39,253 nt of DNA from Solirubrobacterales bacterium (GTDB taxonomy: Bacteria; Actinomycetota; Thermoleophilia; Solirubrobacterales; Solirubrobacteraceae): the NCBI GenBank assembly GCA_003151895.1, contig PLYX01000062.1, forward strand, positions 5,427 to 44,679. The letters are read 5' to 3'. The translations under genes and the position numbers were made by a program. A model generated the notes under the pieces. That model was not told the DNA's origin. It saw nothing but the letters and a program-made list of their open reading frames with translations, and did not search any database. Within the stretch, counting starts at the first letter, position 1; every line of letters starts with the position of its first letter. Below are positions 23,873-31,118 of the stretch, piece after piece.

Positions 23873-24394
23873 GTGACCAGCCCACCGCAGCGGCTATGGC
23901 GGCTGCGGTCAAGCGGGCGCGTGACCTTGTGCGCCAAGCACCGAGCGCGAACAGCAGGAGCGCGGGAACCGCCAGAACCCAATGATGCGACCAGGAGATC
24001 GGCGAGACGAGCAGCGCGCCGAGGGCGCAGAGGGAGAAGCCCGACGCCTCGTCTCCGCGTCGTCCCGCGCGCACGGCGCTACGGGCAGCAGCACGATGCT
24101 CCCGGCGGTCACAACTGGCCCGAGCACAGCCATCCGCACGAACGTCAGCGGAAGGAAGAGCAGCGCGGCGATCGGTGGGTAGGTGAACGCGAGCGCCCCC
24201 GGGAACCGCAACGCGTAGAGGTGCGTCCCGTCGAGGACCCCCTGCGCCCCATAGCGATACACGGCGAGGTCCACGAACCCCCACCCGTGTCCCATCTTGC
24301 TCGCGAGCAAGATCATGATCGAGGCGGCATACATCGCCGCGCAGATGCTTCGCGCGGGGAGGCGTCGTTGGTTTACACCGGCAACGCGTCGCAA
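23853..24394 (-). pseudogene. GT87-type glycosyltransferase, degraded N-terminal and central piece
   Basis: Minus strand. Membrane glycosyltransferase (GT87/DUF2029; mannosyltransferase-like) fragments in two frames. The first (from about 24346) reads ICAAMYAASIMILLASKM, then VDLAVYRYGAQGVLDGTHLY and AFTYPPIAALLFLPL, typical of helices 1-2 with the donor-site loop. Around 24070-24090 it shifts frame to FSLCALGALLVSPISWSHHW, a hallmark usually about 150 residues further on. So an internal deletion plus frameshift has occurred. The frame then runs to WSHVIWWVP at 23853, where the IS begins. The upstream end merges into the tRNA-like sequence, so the true start is lost. Confidence 0.72.
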
Positions 24395-24422
24395 GTCGCT
24401 CTACCAGTTAGGCTCCGACGCC
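24361..24422 (-). other. Truncated tRNA-like sequence
   Basis: Read on the minus strand, 62 bases begin GGCGTCG and end CGACGCC, a perfect 7-bp acceptor-type stem. After two spacer bases comes GCCT-AACTGGTA-GAGC, a D-arm with the conserved GG and a weak stem. The 17 bases before the 3' acceptor strand are where a T-arm would be, but only three of five pairs form. There is room for only about 12 bases of anticodon arm and no 3' CCA. Best described as a decayed tRNA or tRNA-derived fragment. Confidence 0.35.
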
Positions 24423-24454
24423 GTCTCTCCACGGCTCCGACGCCGTCTCTCCAC
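24411..24454. repeat. Perfect 22-bp tandem duplication
   Basis: The 22-mer GGCTCCGACGCC followed by GTCTCTCCAC occurs twice with no mismatch and no gap (24411-24432, 24433-24454). It duplicates the acceptor/D-arm junction of the tRNA-like sequence and ends 5 bases before the fic stop codon, suggesting recent slippage or an integration scar. Confidence 0.85.
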
Positions 24455-24459
24455 ACCAC

Positions 24460-25938
24460 TCAGACTGGGTCCAGCAAGTGGAGATTGCCGGCGCTCGCTG
24501 CCTCGGGGGTGATGAGTGCGTTGGTCAGGTTCATCAGCTCCAGCACATGGTCGTGGCCGGCCCAGGGCATCAGCGACGCCCACCGTTGGGCGCGGTCGAT
24601 CACCCGCCACAGAGGAGTGGGATTCGCATTCTGACTGAGTGCGCGCAGCGCTGTCAGATACTCGTCGCGATAGGGGAGCGGAATCATGATTCGACACTGC
24701 GCGTAGAGGGAGAGCTCGGCGTTCATGAGCAATCTGGCGACGCGACCGTTACCGTCCGTGAACGGGTGAACCTCGGCAACGAGGAACATCGCGAAGATGG
24801 CTCTTGCAAGCCCCGCCTGGAGCGTATCGAGCAGCGCGAACCCTTCGCGCAAAGTGCCGCGTACGAGCTCAGGACGCACGAAAACGGTCATGCCGGCGCG
24901 ATTTGACTGTTCCTTGTACTGCCCCGGCGCCGCCTCGGGATGTCCGCCCATCACGAGCCGGTGGGCGGTCCGCAGGTATTCCTCGAGTTCGTCCGCGTTG
25001 GTCGGCGGTGAGGCGCGCAAGCGGGCGTCTGTGATCGCCTCGAAGGTGCCCTGCACGTCGTGGGCGTCGGCTGGGCGCTGGGTTGGGATGTGTCCTTCGA
25101 AGACGATCTGCTCAGCCTCCCGCACCTCGAACACGGTGCCCTCTATCCAGTTCGAGAAGTACCCCTCGAAGAAGGCGAACAGCCGCTCGGGATCTGGTGG
25201 CTCGGGACGTATCGCAAACGCTTGCGTCGCCAGCTCGGCACGCAGGGTCTCCAGCAGCGCGAGCCGGTCGGCGTCATAGCCCAAACCCGCCCTGCGCGCT
25301 CGTGCCGTGGCCGTCCGGAGTGGCGCATCGCGTGTGCCAAGCAGTGCCCCTATCAGCCGGTCCAGTTGCTCGAACTGCCTCTCGGCGCCCAATGCCGGCG
25401 CGATCTCACGCGCCCGGTCGCGTAGTTCGTTCAGCGCGCTCATCCCGCGCGCCCGCGCGATTCGGTCAAGCCATTGCTCGATCTCCTCTCGCCGAAGCGT
25501 GCGCGAAACGCCTGTCCGCGCCCGCGAGGACCGCAGGTTCTCCAGGGCTGTACGTGCCTGGCCCGACATGCGCAGGCCGATGAACTGGACGTCGCCTTCG
25601 ATCGGACCGGGCCCGTTGCGCGGGCGCAGCGTGAGCCCGGGAAGCGCAACCGGACGCGGGTTGATCGGGCGTGAGCCGATATCCAAGAACAGCGAGCCGT
25701 CATCGGCGGGCCCGGCGAGCACGGCGCTGCGGTCGACAATCACCGCGCCCGGGAAATACAGCGCCGACACGTCATACCAACGACGGCGCACGAGCTGCTC
25801 CGCCGGCTCCTGGAGATTGCTCGTGTACAGCCCACGCGCGAGTTTGCGGACCTCACCGCGCTTGGCGGCACGGCTCGCCCACCTGCTGTCCTCCGGGCGA
25901 AAGATCTCGGGCAAGTTGTGCGAGTTAGTAGGGCTCAT
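24460..25938 (-). CDS. Fic-domain enzyme with N-terminal winged-helix-like domain
   Basis: 492 residues from ATG 25938. The Fic motif HPFTDGNGRVAR (391-402) is canonical, so AMPylation (transfer of AMP to a protein hydroxyl) is the likely activity. SNWIEG (262-267) fits the (S/T)xxxE(G/N) inhibitory helix and lies N-terminal to the core, i.e. a self-inhibited class II Fic. The first about 75 residues (IFRPEDSRWASRAAKRGEVR onward, then ALYFPGAVIVDRSAVL) resemble the AbiEi-type winged-helix antitoxin domain. A C-terminal segment (WRVIDRAQRWASLMPWAG) is typical of long Fic proteins. The gene borders mobile DNA, fitting a toxin-antitoxin or defence role (inference). Confidence 0.85.
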   Translation of the reverse strand: MSPTNSHNLPEIFRPEDSRWASRAAKRGEVRKLARGLYTSNLQEPAEQLVRRRWYDVSALYFPGAVIVDRSAVLAGPADDGSLFLDIGSRPINPRPVALPGLTLRPRNGPGPIEGDVQFIGLRMSGQARTALENLRSSRARTGVSRTLRREEIEQWLDRIARARGMSALNELRDRAREIAPALGAERQFEQLDRLIGALLGTRDAPLRTATARARRAGLGYDADRLALLETLRAELATQAFAIRPEPPDPERLFAFFEGYFSNWIEGTVFEVREAEQIVFEGHIPTQRPADAHDVQGTFEAITDARLRASPPTNADELEEYLRTAHRLVMGGHPEAAPGQYKEQSNRAGMTVFVRPELVRGTLREGFALLDTLQAGLARAIFAMFLVAEVHPFTDGNGRVARLLMNAELSLYAQCRIMIPLPYRDEYLTALRALSQNANPTPLWRVIDRAQRWASLMPWAGHDHVLELMNLTNALITPEAASAGNLHLLDPV

Positions 25939-26024
25939 CAGCGGTCCAGATGCGAAGAACTGCCATTTAACGCTACCGCGTGGTGGAAGATCCTGTAGTT
26001 AGCACCACGGGATCTGACCAGTCG

Positions 26025-26216
26025 TCATTCGAGACGGGTAGCAGCGTCATCGAGCCGATCGTCGCCCCAGAACAGCTCGCCGCCGACGGCGACGGTTGGC
26101 ACGCCGAAGACGCCGAGGCCATGGGCGGCATCGGTTGCCTCGCGCAGGGCGAGCTTGATTTCGGGGTCTTGGGTCGCCTGCTCCACTTCCAGTGGGTCCA
26201 AGCCGGCGCTACGAGA
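26025..26216 (-). pseudogene. C-terminal remnant of a DsbA/HCCA-isomerase-type thioredoxin protein
   Basis: About 63 residues on the minus strand (AGLDPLEVEQATQDPEIKLA, REATDAAHGLGVFGVPTVAV, GGELFWGDDRLDDAATRLE) form the end of a DsbA-like or 2-hydroxychromene-2-carboxylate isomerase fold, including the cis-proline motif GVPT. The upstream part of that gene is absent: the same DNA becomes the start of the HAD gene on the plus strand. There is no in-frame start with a plausible N-terminus, so this is a truncated relic. Confidence 0.65.
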
Positions 26217-26235
26217 GGGCGGGATAATCTCGCCG

Positions 26236-26901
26236 GTGCGCGATCTGCAGCTGGTCATATTCGACTGCGACGGGGTTCTGGTCGACAGCGAGGTGATCTC
26301 CAACAGCGTGCTCGCCCGTCTGTTGACCACTGATGGCTTGCCGACAACCCTGGCTGAGGCTCGTCGCGATTACCAAGGCCTGCTGTTGGGCGAGGTCTTC
26401 GATCGGGCGCAGGAGAAGCTGGGCCGCTCGCTTCCGAATGACTGGCTGGTGCGGTTCGAGAGCGAGCGCGCCGAGGCGTTCCATCGTGAGCTCAGACCTG
26501 TGCCGGGAGCGGCTGAGGTCGTCGAACGAGTCTGCGCGGCCGGGGTCGCGGTGTGCGTCGCCTCTCAAGGCAAGCTCGAGAAGACGAGACTCTCACTCGA
26601 CATAACCGGACTTCGCCGTCTCTTTCCGGAGCCGACGTTGTTCTCGGCCTACAGCGTCGCTCTGGGCAAGCCCCACCCCGACCTCTTCCTGCACGCGGCG
26701 GCCGAGATCGGAGCCGATCCTGCCCGTTGCGTAGTCGTGGAGGACACGCCTTCCGGGGTCATGGCCGGCGTATCGGCCGGCATGCGTGTGTTCGGTTACA
26801 CCGCCGACAGTGATGAACACGCGCTGCGGCAGGCCGGCGCCGTGACTTTCCGATCGCTCGATGAGTTGCCGACGCTGCTGGGTCTACCCGGATTTGGGTG
26901 A
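26236..26901 (+). CDS. HAD-superfamily phosphatase (subfamily IA, beta-PGM-like)
   Basis: 222 residues from GTG 26236 (GTGCGCGATCTGCAG), with AGAGGGCGGG about 15 bases upstream; in-frame codons further up overlap the thioredoxin remnant and are unlikely. HAD motif I is FDCDGVLVDSE with both aspartates (residues 10 and 12). Motif II is VASQG with Ser, motif III the Lys of LGKPHPDLF, and motif IV VVEDTPSGVMAGVSAGM. The cap is the small helical type. Substrate cannot be told from sequence; relatives act on sugar phosphates or phosphoglycolate. It stands alone in its orientation, without obvious operon partners. Confidence 0.88.
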   Translation: MRDLQLVIFDCDGVLVDSEVISNSVLARLLTTDGLPTTLAEARRDYQGLLLGEVFDRAQEKLGRSLPNDWLVRFESERAEAFHRELRPVPGAAEVVERVCAAGVAVCVASQGKLEKTRLSLDITGLRRLFPEPTLFSAYSVALGKPHPDLFLHAAAEIGADPARCVVVEDTPSGVMAGVSAGMRVFGYTADSDEHALRQAGAVTFRSLDELPTLLGLPGFG

Positions 26902-27029
26902 AAGCGCCGCGGTAGGGGACTTCGGCTCGATCCCTCGTCCGCACGCGCCCGAGTCCGTAGTTTTCGCGGAGAAGGATGCGCGCGCGGCGCGGATGTGCGC
27001 CGGAACCGACGGTGTGAGGCTACCGCCAG

Positions 27030-28160
27030 ATGCAGCACTCGACGGTGAGCCCAGCAGCGCTCGGCCGGTTGGTGGGGCTGCGTACCGGCGGTCGTCCGGT
27101 GCTCAGCCTCTATCTGAACCTGGACCCTTCCCTGGCGCCCCACATCTCAGACCGTCGCATCGAGCTCGACTCGCTGCTGTGCGAGGCGGCCACGCAGGCC
27201 CGGACGATGGGGGACCGGGATGGGGCGCACGAGATCATGCGGGTCAGGCGCTTCTTCGTCGACGAGCGCCTCGCCGTGAACGGGGCGCGTGGGCTCGCGG
27301 TGTTCTCGTGCGAGACGGACGGCTTCTTCGAAGTGCTCGCGCTGCCTGACGGCGTGGCGCCCGCCATCCACCTCGATGAACGGGCCGTCATCGAGCCGCT
27401 CGTCGAGATGGTGTGCCCAGAGCGCTGGTGCGTGCTGTTGCTCAGCAGCCGGGCGAGCCGAATCTTCCTCGGCAGTCGCGACTCGCTGTCGGAGATACAG
27501 CACGTGTTCGACGACGTGCACCGCCGTCACAGCCAGGGCGGCTGGTCGCAGGCGCGCTACCAGCGTGGTATCCAGAAGGAGATCGACGGGCACATCAGGC
27601 AGACGTGCGAGCTGCTGTCCGAGCGCTGCCGGAGCGAGCCGTTTCACCACCTCGTGTTGGGCTGCTCGCTGGAGTTGCGCCCGCGAGTCGAACGGGAGCT
27701 GCATCCCGACCTGCGCGAGCGCGTCGAGGGGCACTTCGAGATCGACGTCGAGCGGGCCACGGCCGAGCAGGTCTACGGGCGGGCGCTGCCCGCGATCGAG
27801 GCGCAGGAGAGCGGGCGCGAACGCGACGCTCTCGACCGCCTGACGGAGGGGTTGGCGCCAGACGGACACGCCTCGGTGGGGTTGGAGGAGACGCTTGGGC
27901 TGCTGCAGGAGGGGCGCGTGCAAATGCTCCTGGTCGCACGCGGCTATACGGCGCCGGGATTCGTATGCCCGCGCTGCGGTCGTCTGGACGTCGAGGATCG
28001 GCTGTGTTCGCTCGACGGGACGGCGATGCGCCCGCACAAGAACATCGTGGAGCGCGCGATCGAGTGTGCTCTGGTGAGGTCGGTGGAGGTGCTCATCATG
28101 CGCGGGCATGCGGGCGAGCTCGAGCGCCACGGCTCGATTGCGGCGTTGCTGCGCTACTGA
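27030..28160 (+). CDS. eRF1/Vms1-like bacterial release-factor family protein
   Basis: 376 residues from ATG 27030. The layout matches the bacterial eRF1/Vms1/Ankzf1 family. An N-terminal domain (LSLYLNLDPS, then RGLAVFSCETDGFFEVLALP) is followed by a middle region with HSQGGWSQARYQR (GGWSQ at 170-174, the equivalent of the GGQ loop that triggers peptidyl-tRNA hydrolysis) and HHLVLGCSLELR. A C-terminal zinc ribbon (CPRCG, then DRLCSLDG) comes next. Such proteins are proposed to hydrolyse peptidyl-tRNA on stalled or split ribosomes. It is the last plus-strand gene before a convergent VOC/P450 pair. Confidence 0.8.
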   Translation: MQHSTVSPAALGRLVGLRTGGRPVLSLYLNLDPSLAPHISDRRIELDSLLCEAATQARTMGDRDGAHEIMRVRRFFVDERLAVNGARGLAVFSCETDGFFEVLALPDGVAPAIHLDERAVIEPLVEMVCPERWCVLLLSSRASRIFLGSRDSLSEIQHVFDDVHRRHSQGGWSQARYQRGIQKEIDGHIRQTCELLSERCRSEPFHHLVLGCSLELRPRVERELHPDLRERVEGHFEIDVERATAEQVYGRALPAIEAQESGRERDALDRLTEGLAPDGHASVGLEETLGLLQEGRVQMLLVARGYTAPGFVCPRCGRLDVEDRLCSLDGTAMRPHKNIVERAIECALVRSVEVLIMRGHAGELERHGSIAALLRY

Positions 28161-28299
28161 GCGCCTTTCGTGACCGCGACCCAGAGCACAGGCTCAGGGT
28201 GACCCCGGCGCCCGCCGCGAGCGCCCCGCGAAGTTACCCACGCGCGAGAAGCCCGATCGCCGCGGGTGGAGGGTGTCTCCGACGCGACTCGGGGATCGG

Positions 28300-28989
28300 T
28301 CAGGCCTCGCGGGAGCCCTCGGTGCGGCTCATCAGCGCGATCGGCGCCGCAAGCCCCGATGAGCGCCGCAGCGTTGCGATTCGCCTCCCCGGCTGCACCG
28401 CTGGCCTGATCTCGCTCGCGTGCTCGGCCAGTTGCGCGACCGTTCGGTCGAGGTCGCTTGCGAGCAGCGCCAGGCCCCAGAAGCGCGCCGGCCCGTTCGC
28501 GCCGGCGGAGCGCTGCTCCATGACCTCCTCGGGCTCCTGCACCACCTCGAGGATGACTTCGCCGAGCCGGAAGAACGCCTGGCGAGGCGCTCCCGCCGGT
28601 GTCGGCTGCTCGCGGATGCGGCGCAGGTCGAGCCTGGCGGATCGGAGCGTTCGCACGCTGCGGTCGAGCGCCGGTGAGAACGCCACCACGTGGTCGATTG
28701 CCATCACGCCGTTTGGATGGTCGGGGCCGGCGGTGGGGGGTGGGCGGTCCGAATAGGTGGTCGGAAGGCCGTCGAGCTCGCTGCTCGCGATCCCGCGAAG
28801 CGACCAACCGAGGATTCCCCGCCCTGCGTCTCGGCCTGCAAGCGCCAAGCGAACGGCGCCGAGTTGCACGGCGCCGTCGGAGGTGGTGAAGCCGAGCGCC
28901 TCCCAGCGGGAGGGATCGTCGGCGAGCGTGATCTCGTCGATCGTCGGCGCCACGGTGACGCTCGCGGCGCCGGTGGGGTTCTCAGTCAC
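28300..28989 (-). CDS. VOC/glyoxalase-fold protein
   Basis: 229 residues from GTG 28989 (GTGACTGAGAACCCC). A two-module vicinal-oxygen-chelate arrangement is suggested: a short first module (LADDPSRWEALGF, then VQLGAVRLALAG) and a second starting NGVMAIDHVVAFSPALDRSV, with LRLGEV-like strands and FWGLALLASDLDRTVAQL. This resembles the glyoxalase-like family of actinobacteria. The usual metal ligands are only partly evident (His in IDHVV), so an enzymatic role is uncertain. It lies 40 bases downstream of the P450 on the same strand and is probably cotranscribed, hinting at a shared aromatic or terpenoid substrate (inference). Confidence 0.75.
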   Translation of the reverse strand: MTENPTGAASVTVAPTIDEITLADDPSRWEALGFTTSDGAVQLGAVRLALAGRDAGRGILGWSLRGIASSELDGLPTTYSDRPPPTAGPDHPNGVMAIDHVVAFSPALDRSVRTLRSARLDLRRIREQPTPAGAPRQAFFRLGEVILEVVQEPEEVMEQRSAGANGPARFWGLALLASDLDRTVAQLAEHASEIRPAVQPGRRIATLRRSSGLAAPIALMSRTEGSREA

Positions 28990-29029
28990 GCGTCCGGCCT
29001 GCTCGGAGCCACGCTCGAGTCCGCTCGCC

Positions 29030-30262
29030 CTAGGGCGTCAGCCGGACCGGGAGTGTCTTGAGCTGGTTGATGAACGCCGACTCGACCGTCAACGGCTCGC
29101 CGATGATCTCCATTTTCGGGAAGCGCTTGAGCGTCTCCTCGAACAGGATGCGCAACTCCAGTCGCGCCAGCGCGGTGCCGAGGCAGAAGTGACGTCCGCC
29201 CGCTCCGAACGCCTGGTGCTCGGTGGTGCGGCGCACGTCGAAGCAATCGGGGTCCTCAAAGCGCGACTCGTCGCGGTTGGAGGATACGTACCACATCACC
29301 ACACGCTCACCCTCTTTGATCTGCCTGCCGCCGAGCTCGGTGTCTTTCGTGGCCGTGCGCCTGAAGTGGGCGAACGCGGGGAACATGCGCAGCGACTCCT
29401 CCACCGCGGCGGGCACGAGCGACGGATCTTCGAGCAGCAGCTGTCGCTGGTCGGGGTTTTCCATCAGCGCGCGCATCCCGCTGCAGTAGGTCGCCTTGGT
29501 GCTGTCGTTGCCGGCGGCCACGAGCAGGAAGAAGCCCATCACGATCTCGTGCTCCTCGAGCTTCTGCCCGTCCACTTCGGCATGCACCAGCACGCTCGTC
29601 AGGTCGTCGGTCGGGTGCTCGCGCCGCTGCGCGATCATGCGCCCGCAGCGCTCGAAGATCTCCGGGATCTCTTTCTCCATGACGCTCTCCACGCCCGCGG
29701 GGTTGAGGTCCGGGTCGCCCGCGCCGAGCGTCGAGTTCATCAGCCGCGCCCAGGTCGCGTCGTCCTCCTCGGGGATGCCCATGAAGCTGCCGATCACGCG
29801 TGAGACGACCGGCTGGGCGACGTCGTTGACAAGATCGCAACTGGCGCGTCCCTCGAGGCCGTCGAGCGTCTTCAGCACGATCTCGCGGATGGCGTGCTCG
29901 TGGGCGGCAATCCTCTTCGGGGTGAACCCAGCCTGAAAGAGCGCCTTCACGCGGTCGTGCTTGGGGGGGTCCATCCCGATGAACATCGCCCGCGTCAGCT
30001 CGAGCGGGAAGATCGTCGAGATCACGGTCACGCCGCCCAGTTCCGAGGAGAACGTGCGCCAGTCGCGGCTGACCTTGTGGATGTCATCGGCGCTCGTCAC
30101 CGACCAGAAGCCTCCCTCCTCGGGGAATTCGCTGATTTCCCTGGTCCAGTGGACCGGACAGCCCTGACGCAGGTCTTTGAACAGGGCGTGGGGCGGCCCC
30201 TTCGCCCATATCTCGCGCTCGAGCAGGAGCTGGTCCTCGAGCTTGGTGTCAATCGCTGTCAT
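29030..30262 (-). CDS. Cytochrome P450 monooxygenase
   Basis: 410 residues from ATG 30262 (MTAIDTKLEDQ), chosen because GGAGG lies 7 bases upstream and the in-frame extension to 30370 runs into the mntR promoter. Heme ligand Cys360 in FGAGGRHFCLG, the K-helix ExxR (Glu289-Arg292) and the I-helix AAGNDST (249-255, in place of the common AGxDT) are all present. General features (SSNRDESRFEDPDCFDVRR, MGIPEEDDATWARL) resemble the bacterial CYP107/125/142 type that oxidises terpenoids or sterols, but the substrate is unknown. It needs ferredoxin partners, none of which is in this window. Divergent from mntR. Confidence 0.93.
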   Translation of the reverse strand: MTAIDTKLEDQLLLEREIWAKGPPHALFKDLRQGCPVHWTREISEFPEEGGFWSVTSADDIHKVSRDWRTFSSELGGVTVISTIFPLELTRAMFIGMDPPKHDRVKALFQAGFTPKRIAAHEHAIREIVLKTLDGLEGRASCDLVNDVAQPVVSRVIGSFMGIPEEDDATWARLMNSTLGAGDPDLNPAGVESVMEKEIPEIFERCGRMIAQRREHPTDDLTSVLVHAEVDGQKLEEHEIVMGFFLLVAAGNDSTKATYCSGMRALMENPDQRQLLLEDPSLVPAAVEESLRMFPAFAHFRRTATKDTELGGRQIKEGERVVMWYVSSNRDESRFEDPDCFDVRRTTEHQAFGAGGRHFCLGTALARLELRILFEETLKRFPKMEIIGEPLTVESAFINQLKTLPVRLTP

Positions 30263-30351
30263 CGAAGCCTCCAGTCGCTGCGCGGGGGGCGCAGCCTCCG
30301 ATGTTACCCGCCGCCGACAAACTTGGCCGTGCAGCCAGCTCACGGTGGCAC

Positions 30352-30380
30352 TTGAACAAAGTCTTGGCATGCCTTATCAT
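30352..30380 (+). promoter_or_regulatory. mntR promoter with GGCATGCC operator candidate
   Basis: A near-consensus sigma-70 promoter: TTGAAC (30352-30357), 17-base spacer, TATCAT (30375-30380). Transcription should start about 30387, the A of the mntR ATG, so the message is leaderless. The palindrome GGCATGCC (30366-30373) sits in the spacer, where a bound repressor would block RNA polymerase; autoregulation by MntR is the natural hypothesis. Confidence 0.6.
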
Positions 30381-30386
30381 TTGTGC

Positions 30387-31118
30387 ATGGTCTCCAAGGA
30401 AAGTGTGCGCTCGCCGGCGATCGAGGATTACAGCAAGGCGATCTACACGCTGGAAACCCGGGCGGACGAGCCCGTTTCGACCAACGCGCTCGCAGAGCGG
30501 CTGGATCTCACGAGCGGCTCGGTGTCGGGGATGCTCAAGAAGCTCGACGAGCTAGGACTGATCTCGCACGTGCCATATCGCGGCGTACGGCTCACCCCCG
30601 AGGGACGACGGCTCGCACTCGAGGTGATCCGCCATCATCGGTTGCTCGAGCTCTACCTCGCCGAAGCCCTGCAGATGCCTTGGGATCGCGTGCACGACGA
30701 GGCGGAGGTGCTCGAGCACGTCCTCTCCGAGGATCTCGAGGAATTGATCGCGGCGAAGCTCGGCAATCCAACGATCGACCCGCACGGCGACCCGATCCCG
30801 AGCGCTGACCTGGAGCTCGAGGAGCACCCCACCCGCAGCCTTGAGAGCCTCGTGCCCGGCGACGAGGGGACCTTCGTGCGCGTGTCCGACGCCGACCCGG
30901 AGATGCTGCGTTACCTGGCCCAGCAGGGCATCCTGCCGGGGGGGCGCATCCACGTGCTCGAGCGCCAGCCCTTCGGCGGTCCACTGCTCGTCAGGGTCGC
31001 GGGACACGAGCATGCCATCGGCGGCCAGCTTGCCGGCGCCATGCGCGTCGAGGTCGACCAGACACCTCAGAAGCACCGGGCGCCCACCCGCAGGGAGCCG
31101 GTCGATGGCCACGACTGA
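30387..31118 (+). CDS. mntR: DtxR/MntR-family manganese-responsive regulator
   Basis: 243 residues from ATG 30387. Winged helix (about 10-72: IEDYSKAIYTLE, LAERLDLTSGSVSGMLKKLDELGLI), dimerisation domain (about 75-145) and a C-terminal SH3/FeoA-like domain (about 150-225). Metal-site residues favour Mn over Fe: Asp14 in EDY matches MntR Asp8, where DtxR has Met. Glu107 (VHDEAEVLEHVLSE) takes the place of the DtxR cysteine 102, as in MntR, while His83/84, Glu88, Glu110 and His111 are kept. It overlaps the transporter gene by 14 bases, so the two are translationally coupled. Confidence 0.88.
   Translation: MVSKESVRSPAIEDYSKAIYTLETRADEPVSTNALAERLDLTSGSVSGMLKKLDELGLISHVPYRGVRLTPEGRRLALEVIRHHRLLELYLAEALQMPWDRVHDEAEVLEHVLSEDLEELIAAKLGNPTIDPHGDPIPSADLELEEHPTRSLESLVPGDEGTFVRVSDADPEMLRYLAQQGILPGGRIHVLERQPFGGPLLVRVAGHEHAIGGQLAGAMRVEVDQTPQKHRAPTRREPVDGHD

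Noticed and set aside
24361..24422. Functional tRNA gene
   Set aside because: Only 62 bases, no complete anticodon arm, a broken T-arm and no CCA; kept only as a tRNA-like fragment.
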